A stretch of DNA of 64,000 nt from Saprospiraceae bacterium. Lineage in GTDB: Bacteria; Bacteroidota; Bacteroidia; Chitinophagales; Saprospiraceae. The translations under genes were made by a program, and so were the position numbers. The notes beneath the pieces were generated by a model, which was not told the origin of the DNA, searched no databases, and saw only the letters and a program-made list of their open reading frames with translations. Shown here in pieces: positions 8,947 through 17,478 of the stretch. The number at the start of each line of letters is the position of its first letter. Within the stretch, counting starts at the first letter, position 1. The DNA lies in the NCBI GenBank assembly GCA_016713025.1, contig JADJPZ010000004.1, forward strand, positions 3,410,001 through 3,474,000, in the 5' to 3' direction.

Positions 8947-9471
8947 TTATTCAGTTTCTGCTTTATTGATGTTTTGTTCTTTAAGAAAGTCTGCTAATCT
9001 TGTAAGATAATCCTTTATACCATCAAACGGATGTTCGCCCGGATTATAAGTCGCGAACTCCCAATAACGCCATGCTTTATGTTCGCCATAAGGATGTATC
9101 AAAAGCACACTATGTGGGTACTGAGCTCCAGCGATGATAATGCTATTTTTTAAGTCATTGGTAAAAGCCTCACCCATTTCTGCATAACATTCAATCAAAT
9201 ATGGATCCGCATTTTTGAGCCAATCTATCTGCTCTATAGGCAGAAATGCCCCAAAGGTTTGGTTTAAGATGACAGACGTACCATCAGATATTTTATAAAA
9301 TGCTACTACATCATCGGGTAGTTTAACACCCAATCTTTCTTGTGTTTGTATAATGCTTTCCTCTGTTGCAGGATTTCTACCTATCCATTTTACTTCTTTT
9401 TCTTCATCTGAGAAAAAGTCTGGATTAAGTGCAATCGCTTCTTTTGAAATTTGTTGTAATAGGTCTATCAT
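8947..9471 (-). CDS. SMI1/KNR4 (SUKH) family protein
   Basis: A 174-residue SUKH-fold protein. The N-terminal part has the family signature: an alpha-helical ATEESIIQTQERLGVKLPDDVVAFYKISDG, then a hydrophobic strand-rich centre (GAFLPIEQIDWL) and a C-terminal amphipathic helix. In bacteria, SUKH proteins are best known as immunity proteins against polymorphic nuclease and deaminase toxins. No toxin gene is adjacent here, so it may be an orphan immunity gene or have another binding role together with the DUF2310 protein downstream. It has no signal peptide, so it is predicted to be cytoplasmic. Confidence 0.82.
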   Translation of the reverse strand: MIDLLQQISKEAIALNPDFFSDEEKEVKWIGRNPATEESIIQTQERLGVKLPDDVVAFYKISDGTSVILNQTFGAFLPIEQIDWLKNADPYLIECYAEMGEAFTNDLKNSIIIAGAQYPHSVLLIHPYGEHKAWRYWEFATYNPGEHPFDGIKDYLTRLADFLKEQNINKAETE

Positions 9472-9614
9472 TTTTGATTTATTTGTCTTTTATAGATATA
9501 GTGCTAGCATTATTCCGTTATCTGTTTCAACCATTCTATTATCTGTTGTTTTTGTTTGTTGTCAAGTTGAGTGATTTTTATGTGTTTCAAAGTATTGCCT
9601 TCTCCTTTTAATTT

Positions 9615-9949
9615 AGAGTATGTTTAAACTTTTATCATTTGTCTCCAAGTGGCAAATTTAATTTTGTCCAGCGTTATATTTTTCGCCGTACCGCGTCAAG
9701 CTACGCTTGAGCTTTCGGGACGTTTCTGTCCCGATCAAGACATTTTTTAAAAAATCGTCTTGACCGGCTATATTCTGTATCTGCTGCGAGCCGTTGTTCG
9801 CAGTTCCTTCACTTCGCCTACGCTCAGTGCGACGCTTTATTGAGTAAAGTTTTTTACTCGATCCTCGTCATTGACGAGACCATTCAGTCGTCTTGTCCAA
9901 AAATAAATTTTTTCACTTTCGCTCAAACATAAAAATTTAAACATACTCT
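9615..9949. repeat. Hairpin-rich inverted-repeat element, AGAGTATGTTTAAA family, 335 bp
   Basis: Both ends carry AGAGTATGTTTAAA in inverted orientation. The interior is a series of short perfect or near-perfect hairpins, for example TCAAG/CTTGA at 9696-9710, CGGGAC/GTCCCG at 9716-9733, a stem at 9735-9763, CTGCGA/TCGCAG, GAGTAAA/TTTACTC and CTCGTCA/TGACGAG. There is no gene. The outermost 40 bp at the right match the 57-bp element at 52170-52226. It fills most of the gene-free stretch 9472-10005 and abuts the truncated remains of a probable attC (about 9950-9995). Confidence 0.75.
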
Positions 9950-10005
9950 TATTGTCTGGGTCAATAAGTTTGTCAATATGGTAAAAGCCGAGGGTTAGGT
10001 GCTTT

Positions 10006-10719
10006 TTATATTTGCTTCCATTCCTCTAATTTTTCTTTTTCAATATAATATGCTTTTTCATATGTTTCTGTAAAACTACAAGGATTTTCTATGTCAATCC
10101 TCTTGTAAAGAAATTTTCCATTTACCTTATTAAAAATATTTCTCACCAGGTTATCTCTTTCGCTATCATTTAGATAACTTTGTCTAAATGAAATGTCAAT
10201 AATTTGATTAACACCCAAATCGGAAAACTGATTGTAAAAGTACTGAATTTGAAATCTAAAATCAGTAATTCTATTATACCAATCAGTTGTTTTGTCTCGA
10301 TTTAATTTATTTCTATCTCCAAATACTGTAGTACTGTAATGAAAAACATAGCCCCGTTTGTCCAATGAATTTTGGGGAATAGGAATACCCGGATTTCCAT
10401 TAAGGTTATTCCAAATATGGTTATGAAGTGCTTTGTCCTTTAGGAAAGTGGTCAATGTTTTTTCTATATTTTCGTAATTCCAGTCGATACAACCACCTGT
10501 TGGTATTTTTGAACTGCTCACTCTATAACATTTTTCATTTTTTAACCACTTTAGTTTTTCAAAATGTTGCCAGGACAAAATTTTAGAAGATAAAAATGGT
10601 TTTAAAATCTCATCAAGGATTGGGAAAATGTTTTTCATATTTTCCCAATAATAGATTTTATCATCTTCCGACTTTGTCTGGCAAAGTAAAGAGTAGTTCG
10701 TAAATAATTTATGGTCCAT
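10006..10719 (-). CDS. Protein of unknown function, probable gene-cassette cargo
   Basis: A 237-residue cytoplasmic protein I do not recognise. There is no signal peptide or membrane segment. It is rich in aromatic and basic residues, with blocks such as KIYYWENMKNIFPILDEIL, PTGGCIDWNYEN and RGYVFHYSTTVFGDRNK. It starts about 25 bp after a possible attC (10743-10780). The sequence just past its stop (CACCTAACCCTCGGC on the minus strand) looks like the first arm of another attC, truncated by the repeat at 9615-9949. The spacing matches integron cassettes. Defence or toxin roles are common for such cargo, but nothing in the sequence shows this. Confidence 0.7.
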   Translation of the reverse strand: MDHKLFTNYSLLCQTKSEDDKIYYWENMKNIFPILDEILKPFLSSKILSWQHFEKLKWLKNEKCYRVSSSKIPTGGCIDWNYENIEKTLTTFLKDKALHNHIWNNLNGNPGIPIPQNSLDKRGYVFHYSTTVFGDRNKLNRDKTTDWYNRITDFRFQIQYFYNQFSDLGVNQIIDISFRQSYLNDSERDNLVRNIFNKVNGKFLYKRIDIENPCSFTETYEKAYYIEKEKLEEWKQI

Positions 10720-10742
10720 TTGAAAGTTGTCTGTAAAATTGC

Positions 10743-10780
10743 TACCAACGGGAAGTCGGCCTGGAACCGACCATTGTCAT
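10743..10780 (-). other. Possible degenerate attC site
   Basis: On the minus strand GACAATGG-TCGG, a seven-base loop, then CCGA-CTTCCCGTTGGT form imperfect inverted arms with CAA/GTTG at the outer ends. It lies just upstream of the cassette gene at 10006-10719. It is short and imperfect, so it is a weak call on its own; position in the array is the main support. The 255 bp between it and 11036 hold no convincing gene and could be an ORF-less cassette. Confidence 0.4.
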
Positions 10781-11089
10781 CCCAAAAGTAGGCAAAAATG
10801 ACTGATTTAGTGAATTCTAAGTGACTTTTATTTTTGAATGATGTTAATTAAATAGGTGTGTGTATAATATTTGAGCTTATCGATCGATACAAATCGATTA
10901 TAGTTAAATATAACAAAACGAGATATCAAGGTACTTTTTGTCTGCCGCGGCTGATTACCTATGATATTGATGGGTCCGCCTAAATTAAATGATTTGGGTA
11001 GGATGACTGAATTTTTGTAATCTTTTTTAATCCGAGATAACGTTTTGGGGGTCGAGTAGGCAAGAGCATCACAGCCAAAGCCTCTCACA

Positions 11090-11123
11090 GAACCGTACGT
11101 GAAACTCTCGCTTCATACGGCTC
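11090..11123 (-). ncRNA. Group II intron domain V (catalytic hairpin)
   Basis: On the minus strand GAGCCGTATGA, then AGCGAGAGTTT, then CACGTACGGTTC: this is the catalytic hairpin with the AGC triad and the paired GAGCCGTA/TACGGTTC arms. It is followed by the domain VI segment ending in CTACTCGAC. The match to the consensus is very close, so the ribozyme core appears intact. Confidence 0.9.
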
Positions 11124-11140
11124 TTGTTATACAAATCTAT

Positions 11141-12394
11141 TCAGATTTTTGAAAATTGCCAATGATAAAATAGATTGGGGTACGAGGCTTTTATCTCTCT
11201 TAACCAATCAAATGCTCTTTGATAACTTTCTTTCATCCGCTTATACTTATTCTTAACCCATTTCGCTATACGATAGTCCAAATGTCGTAACAATTTTTCT
11301 ATGCACCAAATATTATATTTGCCATAGTAGCTTATTACGCCTTTCGTCTTAACGTTGAGCATCGCTGCTAGCTTGTGTAATGTTAGCGAACTATCTCGGT
11401 GAAAATCCATCTCCTTCCATTGTTCAATTATCCTACTTCGTGCTTTCATACTCATCTCGCAATCAAATCCTAGAAACATTCCGCCTTTTGTGGATGGTTT
11501 GCTCATGGGTTTGAAACTATATCCTAGAAAATCAAATTTCTTGGGATAGTCTTTTCTGATAGCTCGTTTGTAGTTGTGACAATAGACTATTTTGGTCTTC
11601 CCATCGTTTAGTCGCAATTTACATGCTGCTAATCTTCGCTTTATGCCTTCTAGTACATAATGGCTCTGTTGCTCACTGATACAGTGCACAATCACATCAT
11701 CTGCGTAGCGTACAAATGCTACCGTAGGAAATGTTTTCTCTATCCATTTGTCTAGTACATAATGCAAAAACAAATTCGCTAGCAACGGACTAATCACTCC
11801 TCCTTGTGGTGTTCCACATCCTGTTTTTGCAACTAGTCCTTCTTTGGTCGAGATCGGTGTCTCTAGCCATCTTCTAATGTACATCTTTACCCACTTTTCT
11901 GACACATGTCGCTCAACGGCTTTCATCAATAATTCATGATCTACTTCATCGAAAAATTTGCTGATATCCATGTCCACGACCCATGCGTATTGCCTAGTGT
12001 TTTGTTGTACTTGCTCTATCGCTTGGTGTGCGTTCTTGTGAGGTCGATACCCATATGAATTGGCTATAAACTCCGATTCTAATCGTGGCTCTATAAAAGC
12101 CTTGACTACTTGCTGTGCTATCCTATCTGTAACTGTAGGTATGCCCAGCTTTCTCTCTCCACCTCCTGACTTGGGTATGATTACTTCTTTTACTGGCTTG
12201 GGAAAGTAGCTACCACTTGAAAGTCTGTTCCATAGTTTGTACAAATTTGGTAAAAGATTTTTCTCAAACTTTTGAAGATCCTCTTCGTCCACTCCTGCAC
12301 TTCCTTTGTTACTCCTAACATGCCGATAGGCATCCCTTACCATCTCTTTGGTAATCGGAATAGGTTTTGATCTTGTCTCAAATAATTCTGTCAT
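11141..12394 (-). CDS. ltrA: Group II intron reverse transcriptase / maturase
   Basis: A multifunctional intron-encoded protein that helps splicing and reverse-transcribes the intron RNA at the target. It has 417 residues. RT motifs in order: RSNKGSAGVDEEDL near 30, IPKSGGGERKLGIPTVTDRIAQQ near 75-95, WVVDMDISKFFDEVDH near 140, TPQGGVISPLLANLFLH near 195, the catalytic FVRYADDVIV near 230 and KTKIV near 265. The maturase (GIIM) domain at 310-400 contains MLNVKTKGVISYYGKYN. No HNH endonuclease domain is present, as in IIC introns. Catalytic residues are all in place and there is no frameshift, so it could be active. Confidence 0.95.
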   Translation of the reverse strand: MTELFETRSKPIPITKEMVRDAYRHVRSNKGSAGVDEEDLQKFEKNLLPNLYKLWNRLSSGSYFPKPVKEVIIPKSGGGERKLGIPTVTDRIAQQVVKAFIEPRLESEFIANSYGYRPHKNAHQAIEQVQQNTRQYAWVVDMDISKFFDEVDHELLMKAVERHVSEKWVKMYIRRWLETPISTKEGLVAKTGCGTPQGGVISPLLANLFLHYVLDKWIEKTFPTVAFVRYADDVIVHCISEQQSHYVLEGIKRRLAACKLRLNDGKTKIVYCHNYKRAIRKDYPKKFDFLGYSFKPMSKPSTKGGMFLGFDCEMSMKARSRIIEQWKEMDFHRDSSLTLHKLAAMLNVKTKGVISYYGKYNIWCIEKLLRHLDYRIAKWVKNKYKRMKESYQRAFDWLREIKASYPNLFYHWQFSKI

Positions 12395-13045
12395 CCTTTG
12401 TTTTACTAAAGTTGTTTAACTACTTAAAACCGTATAACTACAGCCCTTCACTCCATGCTCATTACAAGCACTTCATCATTACTACAGCTGTATCCGCCAT
12501 CCATATAAACATTGCTATTATAAGCCTCATGGGGTCTTCCCACTTGTGCCGTTCGCTTTGCATTTCATATGGACTTCCTGAGTTCCCTACAAAAGCCTGA
12601 ATAAGATTCATGTCTGCTCAATAGCGTTTGCCCCATAGCCAATAAGTAAGTTCTCGCTATGACTTTTCACTCGCAGCCAAAGAATACGAGCTTTTGACAA
12701 ATTGTAGCCACCCTCTCACTACTTCATCACAGATTCATTTTCATTCATCTCTCTTATTCTTACCTGACCCATCTAGTGAGCCTTTTCCTCTTTCCGTTCA
12801 ACACATTTCAATTACTATCCATGCACCGAGAGGCGGTTTGATGCCTCCGCTTACACAGCGACACCGATGGACCTACCATCATCTTTTGTAGAGCATTGAT
12901 AAATCAATACAACTGATTTATCATTCACAGCACACCTTGCCGAAGGTGGGGAATTATAAGCACAAATGTTGAATTTTGCACAAATGCCAAATAGAATTAC
13001 TAATGTTCAATTTAGCACTTCAGCCCCACTTTTGGCAAACCCTTG

Positions 13046-13681
13046 TTAGCGGTTCGTTGTTATTTTCTGTTCTCTCGGTTTAATATGTTCAAAGTCTTCA
13101 TACTTTGTAAAATGTTCAAGTCCTAGAACTAATAATATTGAACTTATAGAATATATTTTCTGCATTATAAAGGCTAATTCCAAATAACTAAATCCATATA
13201 GGAAAAAGAAACAGTAATAAGTCAATAAGCATATTATACAGCAAAATTTAAGTAAATGTAGTTTTGATTTAAGGACGAAGAAAGTAATAATAAATAGTCC
13301 AAACAATGTTATAACAATTGATATTGTTCCTATGTCGTGATAGGGTGTTGCAATTAAGAAAATAAAAAAAATGTTGGCAAATCCGATATATTTTAAAACA
13401 TTATACCATACTCTTAAAGAAATCTTTTTCGAAATATTTATAAAAAAAACACCATAACCAACCGACTGGAATGCCATTCCAAAAATTGCCCAAATTCTCC
13501 CAGTATTTTCAGAACCATTTAACGCTTTTGCCTCAAACAAATTGCTAATAAAATTTTTTGACCAGCCGAAGCCCACAGAATTTTTGTCAAGCAACGAGCC
13601 TCCTGGATAGGCTAACGCTGCAATTACTATTAAAATTACTGAAATAGTCATACATATAAAGACCAAATACTTCTTAATCAT
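13046..13681 (-). CDS. DUF998-like multi-pass membrane protein
   Basis: About 211 residues starting at MIKKYLVFI (ATG at 13681, one base after the stop of the hydrolase gene; the longer frame from 13732 overlaps that gene). I see about six hydrophobic segments. The sequence ALAYPGGS...WSKNFISNLF after the first segment and the overall layout resemble DUF998 proteins, which are integral membrane proteins of unknown function. It is probably translated from the same message as the hydrolase. Its stop codon TAA is embedded in the first arm of an attC site, typical of cassette genes. A function in the hydrolase's lipid or peptide substrate handling is only a guess. Confidence 0.6.
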   Translation of the reverse strand: MIKKYLVFICMTISVILIVIAALAYPGGSLLDKNSVGFGWSKNFISNLFEAKALNGSENTGRIWAIFGMAFQSVGYGVFFINISKKISLRVWYNVLKYIGFANIFFIFLIATPYHDIGTISIVITLFGLFIITFFVLKSKLHLLKFCCIICLLTYYCFFFLYGFSYLELAFIMQKIYSISSILLVLGLEHFTKYEDFEHIKPREQKITTNR

Positions 13682-13682
13682 T

Positions 13683-14801
13683 TTAGTCAAGTTTGTTGTA
13701 ATGTTGTTGAGGCTTCGTTGTTTTATCAGCACTAAGGAAATTTAGTATTGTCTCATTGTATTCGTTTGGTTTGTCCCACCATATAATGTGTCCAGCATTC
13801 TCAATAAATTTATATTCCCCTTTTAGTAAGTCCACATATTCATATACAGATGAATATTCGCCTTGGTCATACTGTCCTTGCAAAACAAAAGTCGGGATAT
13901 TCAGTTGTTTTAATTTGGTTCTAATATCTGCAAGGTTTCCATAATAGTTGCTAAATCCGTGAGAATAACCACCTGCACCACCTTCTTCGGGTTTTACATT
14001 CTTTGGGTCGGCTACCATTCCTTTGGTGAATTTAGAAGCCATTGTATTAGTATAATCATCAAACTCCCTATCGCTTGCCCATTTGAAATTAAAAGCCAAG
14101 GCACATAACATTGACATTACAATTCTTGGTTGTAAAAAATCTTTTTCAGTTTGCTCAAATACTTCTATTGGCTTTTTAAATTGATATTGTGCAGGTGTTG
14201 GATATAGTTTATTCATGACAGCCATTGTTCCATCAGTATTCGTTCTATAAGGTTGCAAGTCACCCGGTGAAGAAAGTATTAATTTATCCACTTTGTCTGG
14301 ATGATTAGCTACAAAATGAGTTGCCAAAATTCCTCCAAAAGAATGCCCTATCAAAATGACCTTTTCTGTCTTTATTTGAGTGTTAATAATTTCGTTTAGG
14401 TCTTTCAAATGCCTTTCAAAAGAATAATCTCTTGGCTTAGGTAATCTGTCTGAAAGACCTGAACCAATTTGGTCATAAAGATAAACATCAAAACCGTTTT
14501 TAGCCACTTCTTTCATTTGAGAGATAATGGCTGAATGAATATATCCTCCTGGTCCGCCATGTAAAAAAATTATAATAGGTTTAATGTTAGCAGTGTCTCC
14601 CTTAATATTTGTATATGCTATTTTATAACCATTTTGCATTGTCCAATACTTTGTATCAGGTCTTGGTTGAATTGGTTTTACATTTTGACTTAAGGGTATT
14701 ATACTCCAAATAAGTAGAATTAAAAAAACTAATCCGAGGGTTCGAAATGTGTATTTTAATATTCGTCTGAAAAGTGATTTTTTCTTCTTTTCTATTGTCA
14801 T
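13683..14801 (-). CDS. Membrane-anchored alpha/beta hydrolase (proline iminopeptidase-like)
   Basis: A 372-residue alpha/beta-hydrolase-fold enzyme. An N-terminal transmembrane helix (TLGLVFLILLIWSIIPL, residues 17-35) anchors it to the inner membrane. Then come the oxyanion motif IIFLHGGPGG near residue 80, YDQIGSGLSD near 110, the nucleophile elbow ILIGHSFGG near 155, a cap region and a late Asp (LQGQYDQGEY near 320) and His (ENAGHIIWW near 345) completing the triad. HGGPGG together with DQ.G.G.S is typical of the proline-iminopeptidase branch, but the substrate is unknown. It is the first gene of its cassette, followed immediately by the DUF998-like gene. It begins about 80 bp after the attC at 14887-14957. 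Confidence 0.85.
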   Translation of the reverse strand: MTIEKKKKSLFRRILKYTFRTLGLVFLILLIWSIIPLSQNVKPIQPRPDTKYWTMQNGYKIAYTNIKGDTANIKPIIIFLHGGPGGYIHSAIISQMKEVAKNGFDVYLYDQIGSGLSDRLPKPRDYSFERHLKDLNEIINTQIKTEKVILIGHSFGGILATHFVANHPDKVDKLILSSPGDLQPYRTNTDGTMAVMNKLYPTPAQYQFKKPIEVFEQTEKDFLQPRIVMSMLCALAFNFKWASDREFDDYTNTMASKFTKGMVADPKNVKPEEGGAGGYSHGFSNYYGNLADIRTKLKQLNIPTFVLQGQYDQGEYSSVYEYVDLLKGEYKFIENAGHIIWWDKPNEYNETILNFLSADKTTKPQQHYNKLD

Positions 14802-14886
14802 AATATTTTGTCAAAGTAATTCTTACGATTGTTTCGTAAAAGTTGATTAGTGTATTCCTCGGTACTGTGTGGACGTCCTACAATGA

Positions 14887-14957
14887 CCGCTAACGGCTGT
14901 GCTTTGCGACGGTTTTTGGCGATAGCCAAAACTGGCGTCAAAGCATCTGTTATGATG
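14887..14957 (-). other. attC-type recombination site
   Basis: On the minus strand CATAACAGATGCTTTGAC-GCCAGTTTTGGC, a TATC loop, then GCCAAAAACC-GTCGCAAAGCACAGCCGTTAGCGG. Paired blocks are GCTTTG/CAAAGC, GAC/GTC and GTTTTGGC/GCCAAAAAC, with AAC/GTT outer ends and unpaired bulges between, the classical attC layout. It follows higA directly and precedes the hydrolase cassette. Confidence 0.72.
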
Positions 14958-14963
14958 TGTTAT

Positions 14964-15260
14964 TTAATTAACCGATAATTTGATATGTTTTCCAAAGCCT
15001 TCTCTGAAAATTCTCATGATGGTTGACAATCTTATATCGGAAGCATTGTTTTCGATTCTTGAAATATAACTTTTTGTCGTACCGCATTTATTGGCCAACT
15101 CTTCCTGAGTCATACCTTCTTTGGTTCGCAAATCCTGAAGCATTACACCCAATTTGAACGCTTCGAATCCTTCTTCATACTCGGTTCTGGATTTAGTACC
15201 TACTTTTCCGTATTGTTCGTCGAGATGATCTCTAAATGATGTTAAATTACTACTTTTCAT
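14964..15260 (-). CDS. higA: HigA-type antitoxin (XRE helix-turn-helix)
   Basis: A 98-residue Cro/C1-type DNA-binding protein. The helix-turn-helix lies at residues 35-90 (LGVMLQDLRTKEGMTQEELA, GTTKSYISRIENNASDI). In HigBA systems the antitoxin neutralises the mRNA interferase HigB and represses the operon. The gene overlaps the upstream toxin gene by 11 bp, and toxin first then antitoxin is the reversed order typical of higBA. The stop codon lies a few bases before an attC arm. Toxin-antitoxin pairs are common stabilising cargo of cassette arrays. Confidence 0.88.
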   Translation of the reverse strand: MKSSNLTSFRDHLDEQYGKVGTKSRTEYEEGFEAFKLGVMLQDLRTKEGMTQEELANKCGTTKSYISRIENNASDIRLSTIMRIFREGFGKHIKLSVN

Positions 15261-15594
15261 TGAAGTACTGTTTTTTAATTTTAAGTGCTTTCTCTATTTC
15301 AGATTTAGGGGTTTTGTTTGTTTTCTTTTGGAATCCGTTGATAGCTACAATCAATTTTCCAGCGTCAAAAAAAGAGAAAATTCTATAAATATTTGATTCA
15401 ATTTCAACCCTAATCTCGTAAAGTCCATCTGTGTTAGCTAAGTGTTTGAAATATTTTTCTGGAATATGTTCAACTGTTTCCAAAAGGTTGATTGTCCAAT
15501 CTACTTTTAGTTTGGCCTTTTTATCTAATCCTTGATAGAAATTTCGAAAATGCTCTCCATAAAAAGCTACTTCTCTTACTAAATCAGATTTCAT
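15250..15594 (-). CDS. higB: HigB/RelE-superfamily toxin (Gp49-like)
   Basis: A 114-residue RelE/ParE-fold toxin of the phage-derived Gp49-like branch. Recognisable features are the helical DKKAKLKVDWTINLLE, then the strand core GLYEIRVEIESNIYRIFSFFD, then KLIVAINGFQKKTNKTPKSEIEKA. The family cleaves mRNA on the ribosome. It pairs with the overlapping antitoxin gene. The cassette begins at the attC at 15661-15824, about 70 bp before this ATG. The Arg residues of the strand core (EIRVEI, YRIF) and the C-terminal KKT.KTP motif are present, so it is probably functional. Confidence 0.88.
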   Translation of the reverse strand: MKSDLVREVAFYGEHFRNFYQGLDKKAKLKVDWTINLLETVEHIPEKYFKHLANTDGLYEIRVEIESNIYRIFSFFDAGKLIVAINGFQKKTNKTPKSEIEKALKIKKQYFNEK

Positions 15595-15660
15595 TAAGCA
15601 AAGTTAGCTATTTAGACAACATTTCCAAGTTTTTATAGTTCATTTTTTCTCATTTAATAC

Positions 15661-15824
15661 ATCACAACGTTCTCTGGCTTCACGTCTGTTGCTGCTGCAA
15701 AGACTGACCAAAACAAAAATACAGAATTTTTTAGAAAGATAAATTGGAATAACTTGCTTATTTTCCATAAAATACAAAACGCAAGCGCAAGCTCAGCAAT
15801 AGCGTGAAACCAGTGTTGTATGCT
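15661..15824 (-). other. attC-type recombination site, about 160 bp
   Basis: Long imperfect inverted repeat. On the minus strand CATACAACACTGGTTTCACG, then CTATTGCTGAGC, a loop of about 80 bp, then GCAGCAACAGACGTGAAGCC and AGAGAACGTTGTGATG. Arms pair over ACAAC/GTTGT, CTGG/CCAG (offset), TTCACG/CGTGAA and TTGCTG/CAGCAA. It lies between the subtilisin and the higBA cassettes, 15 bp after the reconstructed protease stop. Confidence 0.72.
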
Positions 15825-15838
15825 GTTTATTTATTTTT

Positions 15839-17453
15839 TCATAGTCCTTCTGCAAATTTAAAAGTTTCATACATATTCACAATTCCACCAGATTTGGATA
15901 GTGAAGAAAATCTAACTAATTTTTCACTTTTGGGTTGAACTGTTTCAATTTCTATTTTTTTTTATCGGTGACAAAATGCAGTTCATAATTTCTTTGTAAG
16001 TCAATTGTGGATAATAACTCCAAAGTGTTGCCACAAGTCCTGCTACTATTGGTGTTGCAAAACTTGTCCCAGAACGATTTTCTAAATACTTATTATTTAA
16101 TGTTGGATAATATAAATGTTCTCCAGGTGCAAATACATTTACTTGTTGTTGACCATAATTTGAAAAATTACAAGCAAGATTGTTTGATGAATAGCTTGAT
16201 GCACCAACTCTTATAACATTATCTACTCTTTTCCCATTAGCTAATTCAGCCGATGGGAATCTTATTGGATTATCAATATTTATCGATAGATTACCCGCAG
16301 ATTGAACTATTATTACTCCTTTTTTTTGGGCATATCTAAAAGCTTTGTCTATAAGTTTTCTATTAAGGCAAGTAAAATTACTAAAACTCATATTTATAAC
16401 TTTTGCTCCATTGTCAACAGCATATTTTATTGCATTGTATAAATCTTTGTCGTTTTGGTCTTGATTAACATTTACAAATATTCTAATGGGCATTATTAAA
16501 ATACTATTGCTTTCTGTTAAGTAATTATAATCTGCAATTAATCCTGCACAAGCAGTGCCATGTTCTTCCTTTGGAAAAACATTATTAGTTCCATAATATT
16601 TTTGATTTTTGTTTTCAGGATAAATATTTTCTTTGTGAAAATAAAAATATGGGTTTGAATTTTCAATTAGTGTATTTATATATAGTATTTCATTATCAAT
16701 TTCTTCAATTCTTTCATTCCACTCGTTAATTTTTTTGTTTATGCTAAAATTTAACGAGTCTGAACTTGTTTCCAAAAATTTAATCCTTTTCAAGTAGTTT
16801 TTGTAAAGAGTTGAATCTTGTTCCTTTGTTATAGGATTTTCTTTTAGTGTTTTATAATCTACATTTTCAATATTTAGTTTGTCTTTATAGTATTCTAAAA
16901 GTCGATTATAATCGTTAATAAATTCTTGAAAGTAAATTTTATCCTCTGCAATTGTTTTTTCACTAAAAAAATATTCTTTTTGCAGAACAACATATTTCCA
17001 TCGTTTAAAGTCAGGATGATTTTTGATTGCTATGCTATCCTTTAAGGATGCAAATTTTGGTTTTAAAAAAATGTAATCTCTAATATCTTCAGTGCAAGAA
17101 GATTTTGTGTTACCAACAAAATTCCAACCATTAATATCATCGATATAGCCATTTTTATCATCATCAATATTGTTGTTTGATATTTCTTTTTTGTTTGTCC
17201 AAATATAATTTTTAAGATAATTGTGATTGATTTCTGTACCACAATCAATAATAGCTACAATTATTTGTTGTTTTGGCTTTTTATTTTTTATAATTGTTTG
17301 TTTAGTTTTTAAAGCACTTATTCCATAAATATTATCATTTTCAAGGTCGTAAAATTGCCATTGTTTAGGTAAGTAGTTTTGATTAATGATTTGTGCTTTA
17401 GAGAATTGTCCTAAACACAAAAAAAACAGTATTAGTGGAATTCTTATCATCAT
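15839..17453 (-). CDS. Secreted subtilisin-family (S8) serine protease, frame broken near the C terminus
   Basis: Signal peptide MMIRIPLILFFLCLGQFSKAQ, then a subtilase domain: catalytic Asp in IVAIIDCGTEINHNY (near 70), His in EEHGTACAGLIADY (near 295) and Ser in NRSGTSFATPIVAGL (near 465). A long charged insertion of about 170 residues separates Asp and His. The frame as given stops at 15945 after PIKKNRN, directly in a run of nine A (15955-15963). One base fewer would continue for about 40 residues as IEIETVQPKSEKLVRFSSLS and SGGIVNMYETFKFAEGL, ending at 15839, which matches how subtilases normally end. So the gene is frameshifted by one base or the run is miscounted. No T9SS sorting domain is visible. 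It is a single-gene cassette between two attC sites. Confidence 0.82.
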
Positions 17454-17478
17454 ATTTTAGTATTTTTCGGTTAAATAG

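Larger units (their letters stand above)
11051..12935 (-). mobile_element. Group II intron, about 1885 nt, encoding a maturase
   Basis: The 5' end reads GTGTGCTGTG (GUGYG consensus) at 12935. The 3' end reads CCTACTCGAC at 11051. Between them are a reverse-transcriptase ORF, a canonical domain V (11090-11123) and a short domain VI. The small size, the RT of 417 residues without an endonuclease domain, and insertion directly after a stem-forming sequence all fit group IIC introns, a subset of which (IIC-attC) is known to target integron attC sites. Class assignment is an inference; I have not folded the whole RNA. The 650 nt between the ORF start and the intron 5' end hold the ribozyme domains I-III and no other gene. 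Confidence 0.88.
11036..13052 (-). other. attC-type recombination site interrupted by the group II intron
   Basis: Removing the intron (11051-12935) rejoins a 132-bp site. On the minus strand it starts with CGCTAACAAGGGTTTGCC and AAAAGTGGGG, continues through an 80-bp loop and returns as CCCCACCTTCGGCAAG plus CCCCAAAACGTTATC. Paired blocks are GTGGGG/CCCCAC, TTTGCC/GGCAAG and GGG/CCC, with AAC/GTT at the outer ends. The stop codon of the upstream DUF998-like gene (13046-13048) lies inside the first arm (CTAAC), as in many integron cassettes. The inverse repeat is visible only when the intron is removed, which is good evidence that the intron entered a pre-existing attC. Confidence 0.75.

Noticed and set aside
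10828..11088. Small gene of 86 codons on the minus strand
   Set aside because: Its start lies in the intron domain VI and its frame runs across the intron boundary and the attC arm. No family is recognisable, so it is chance.
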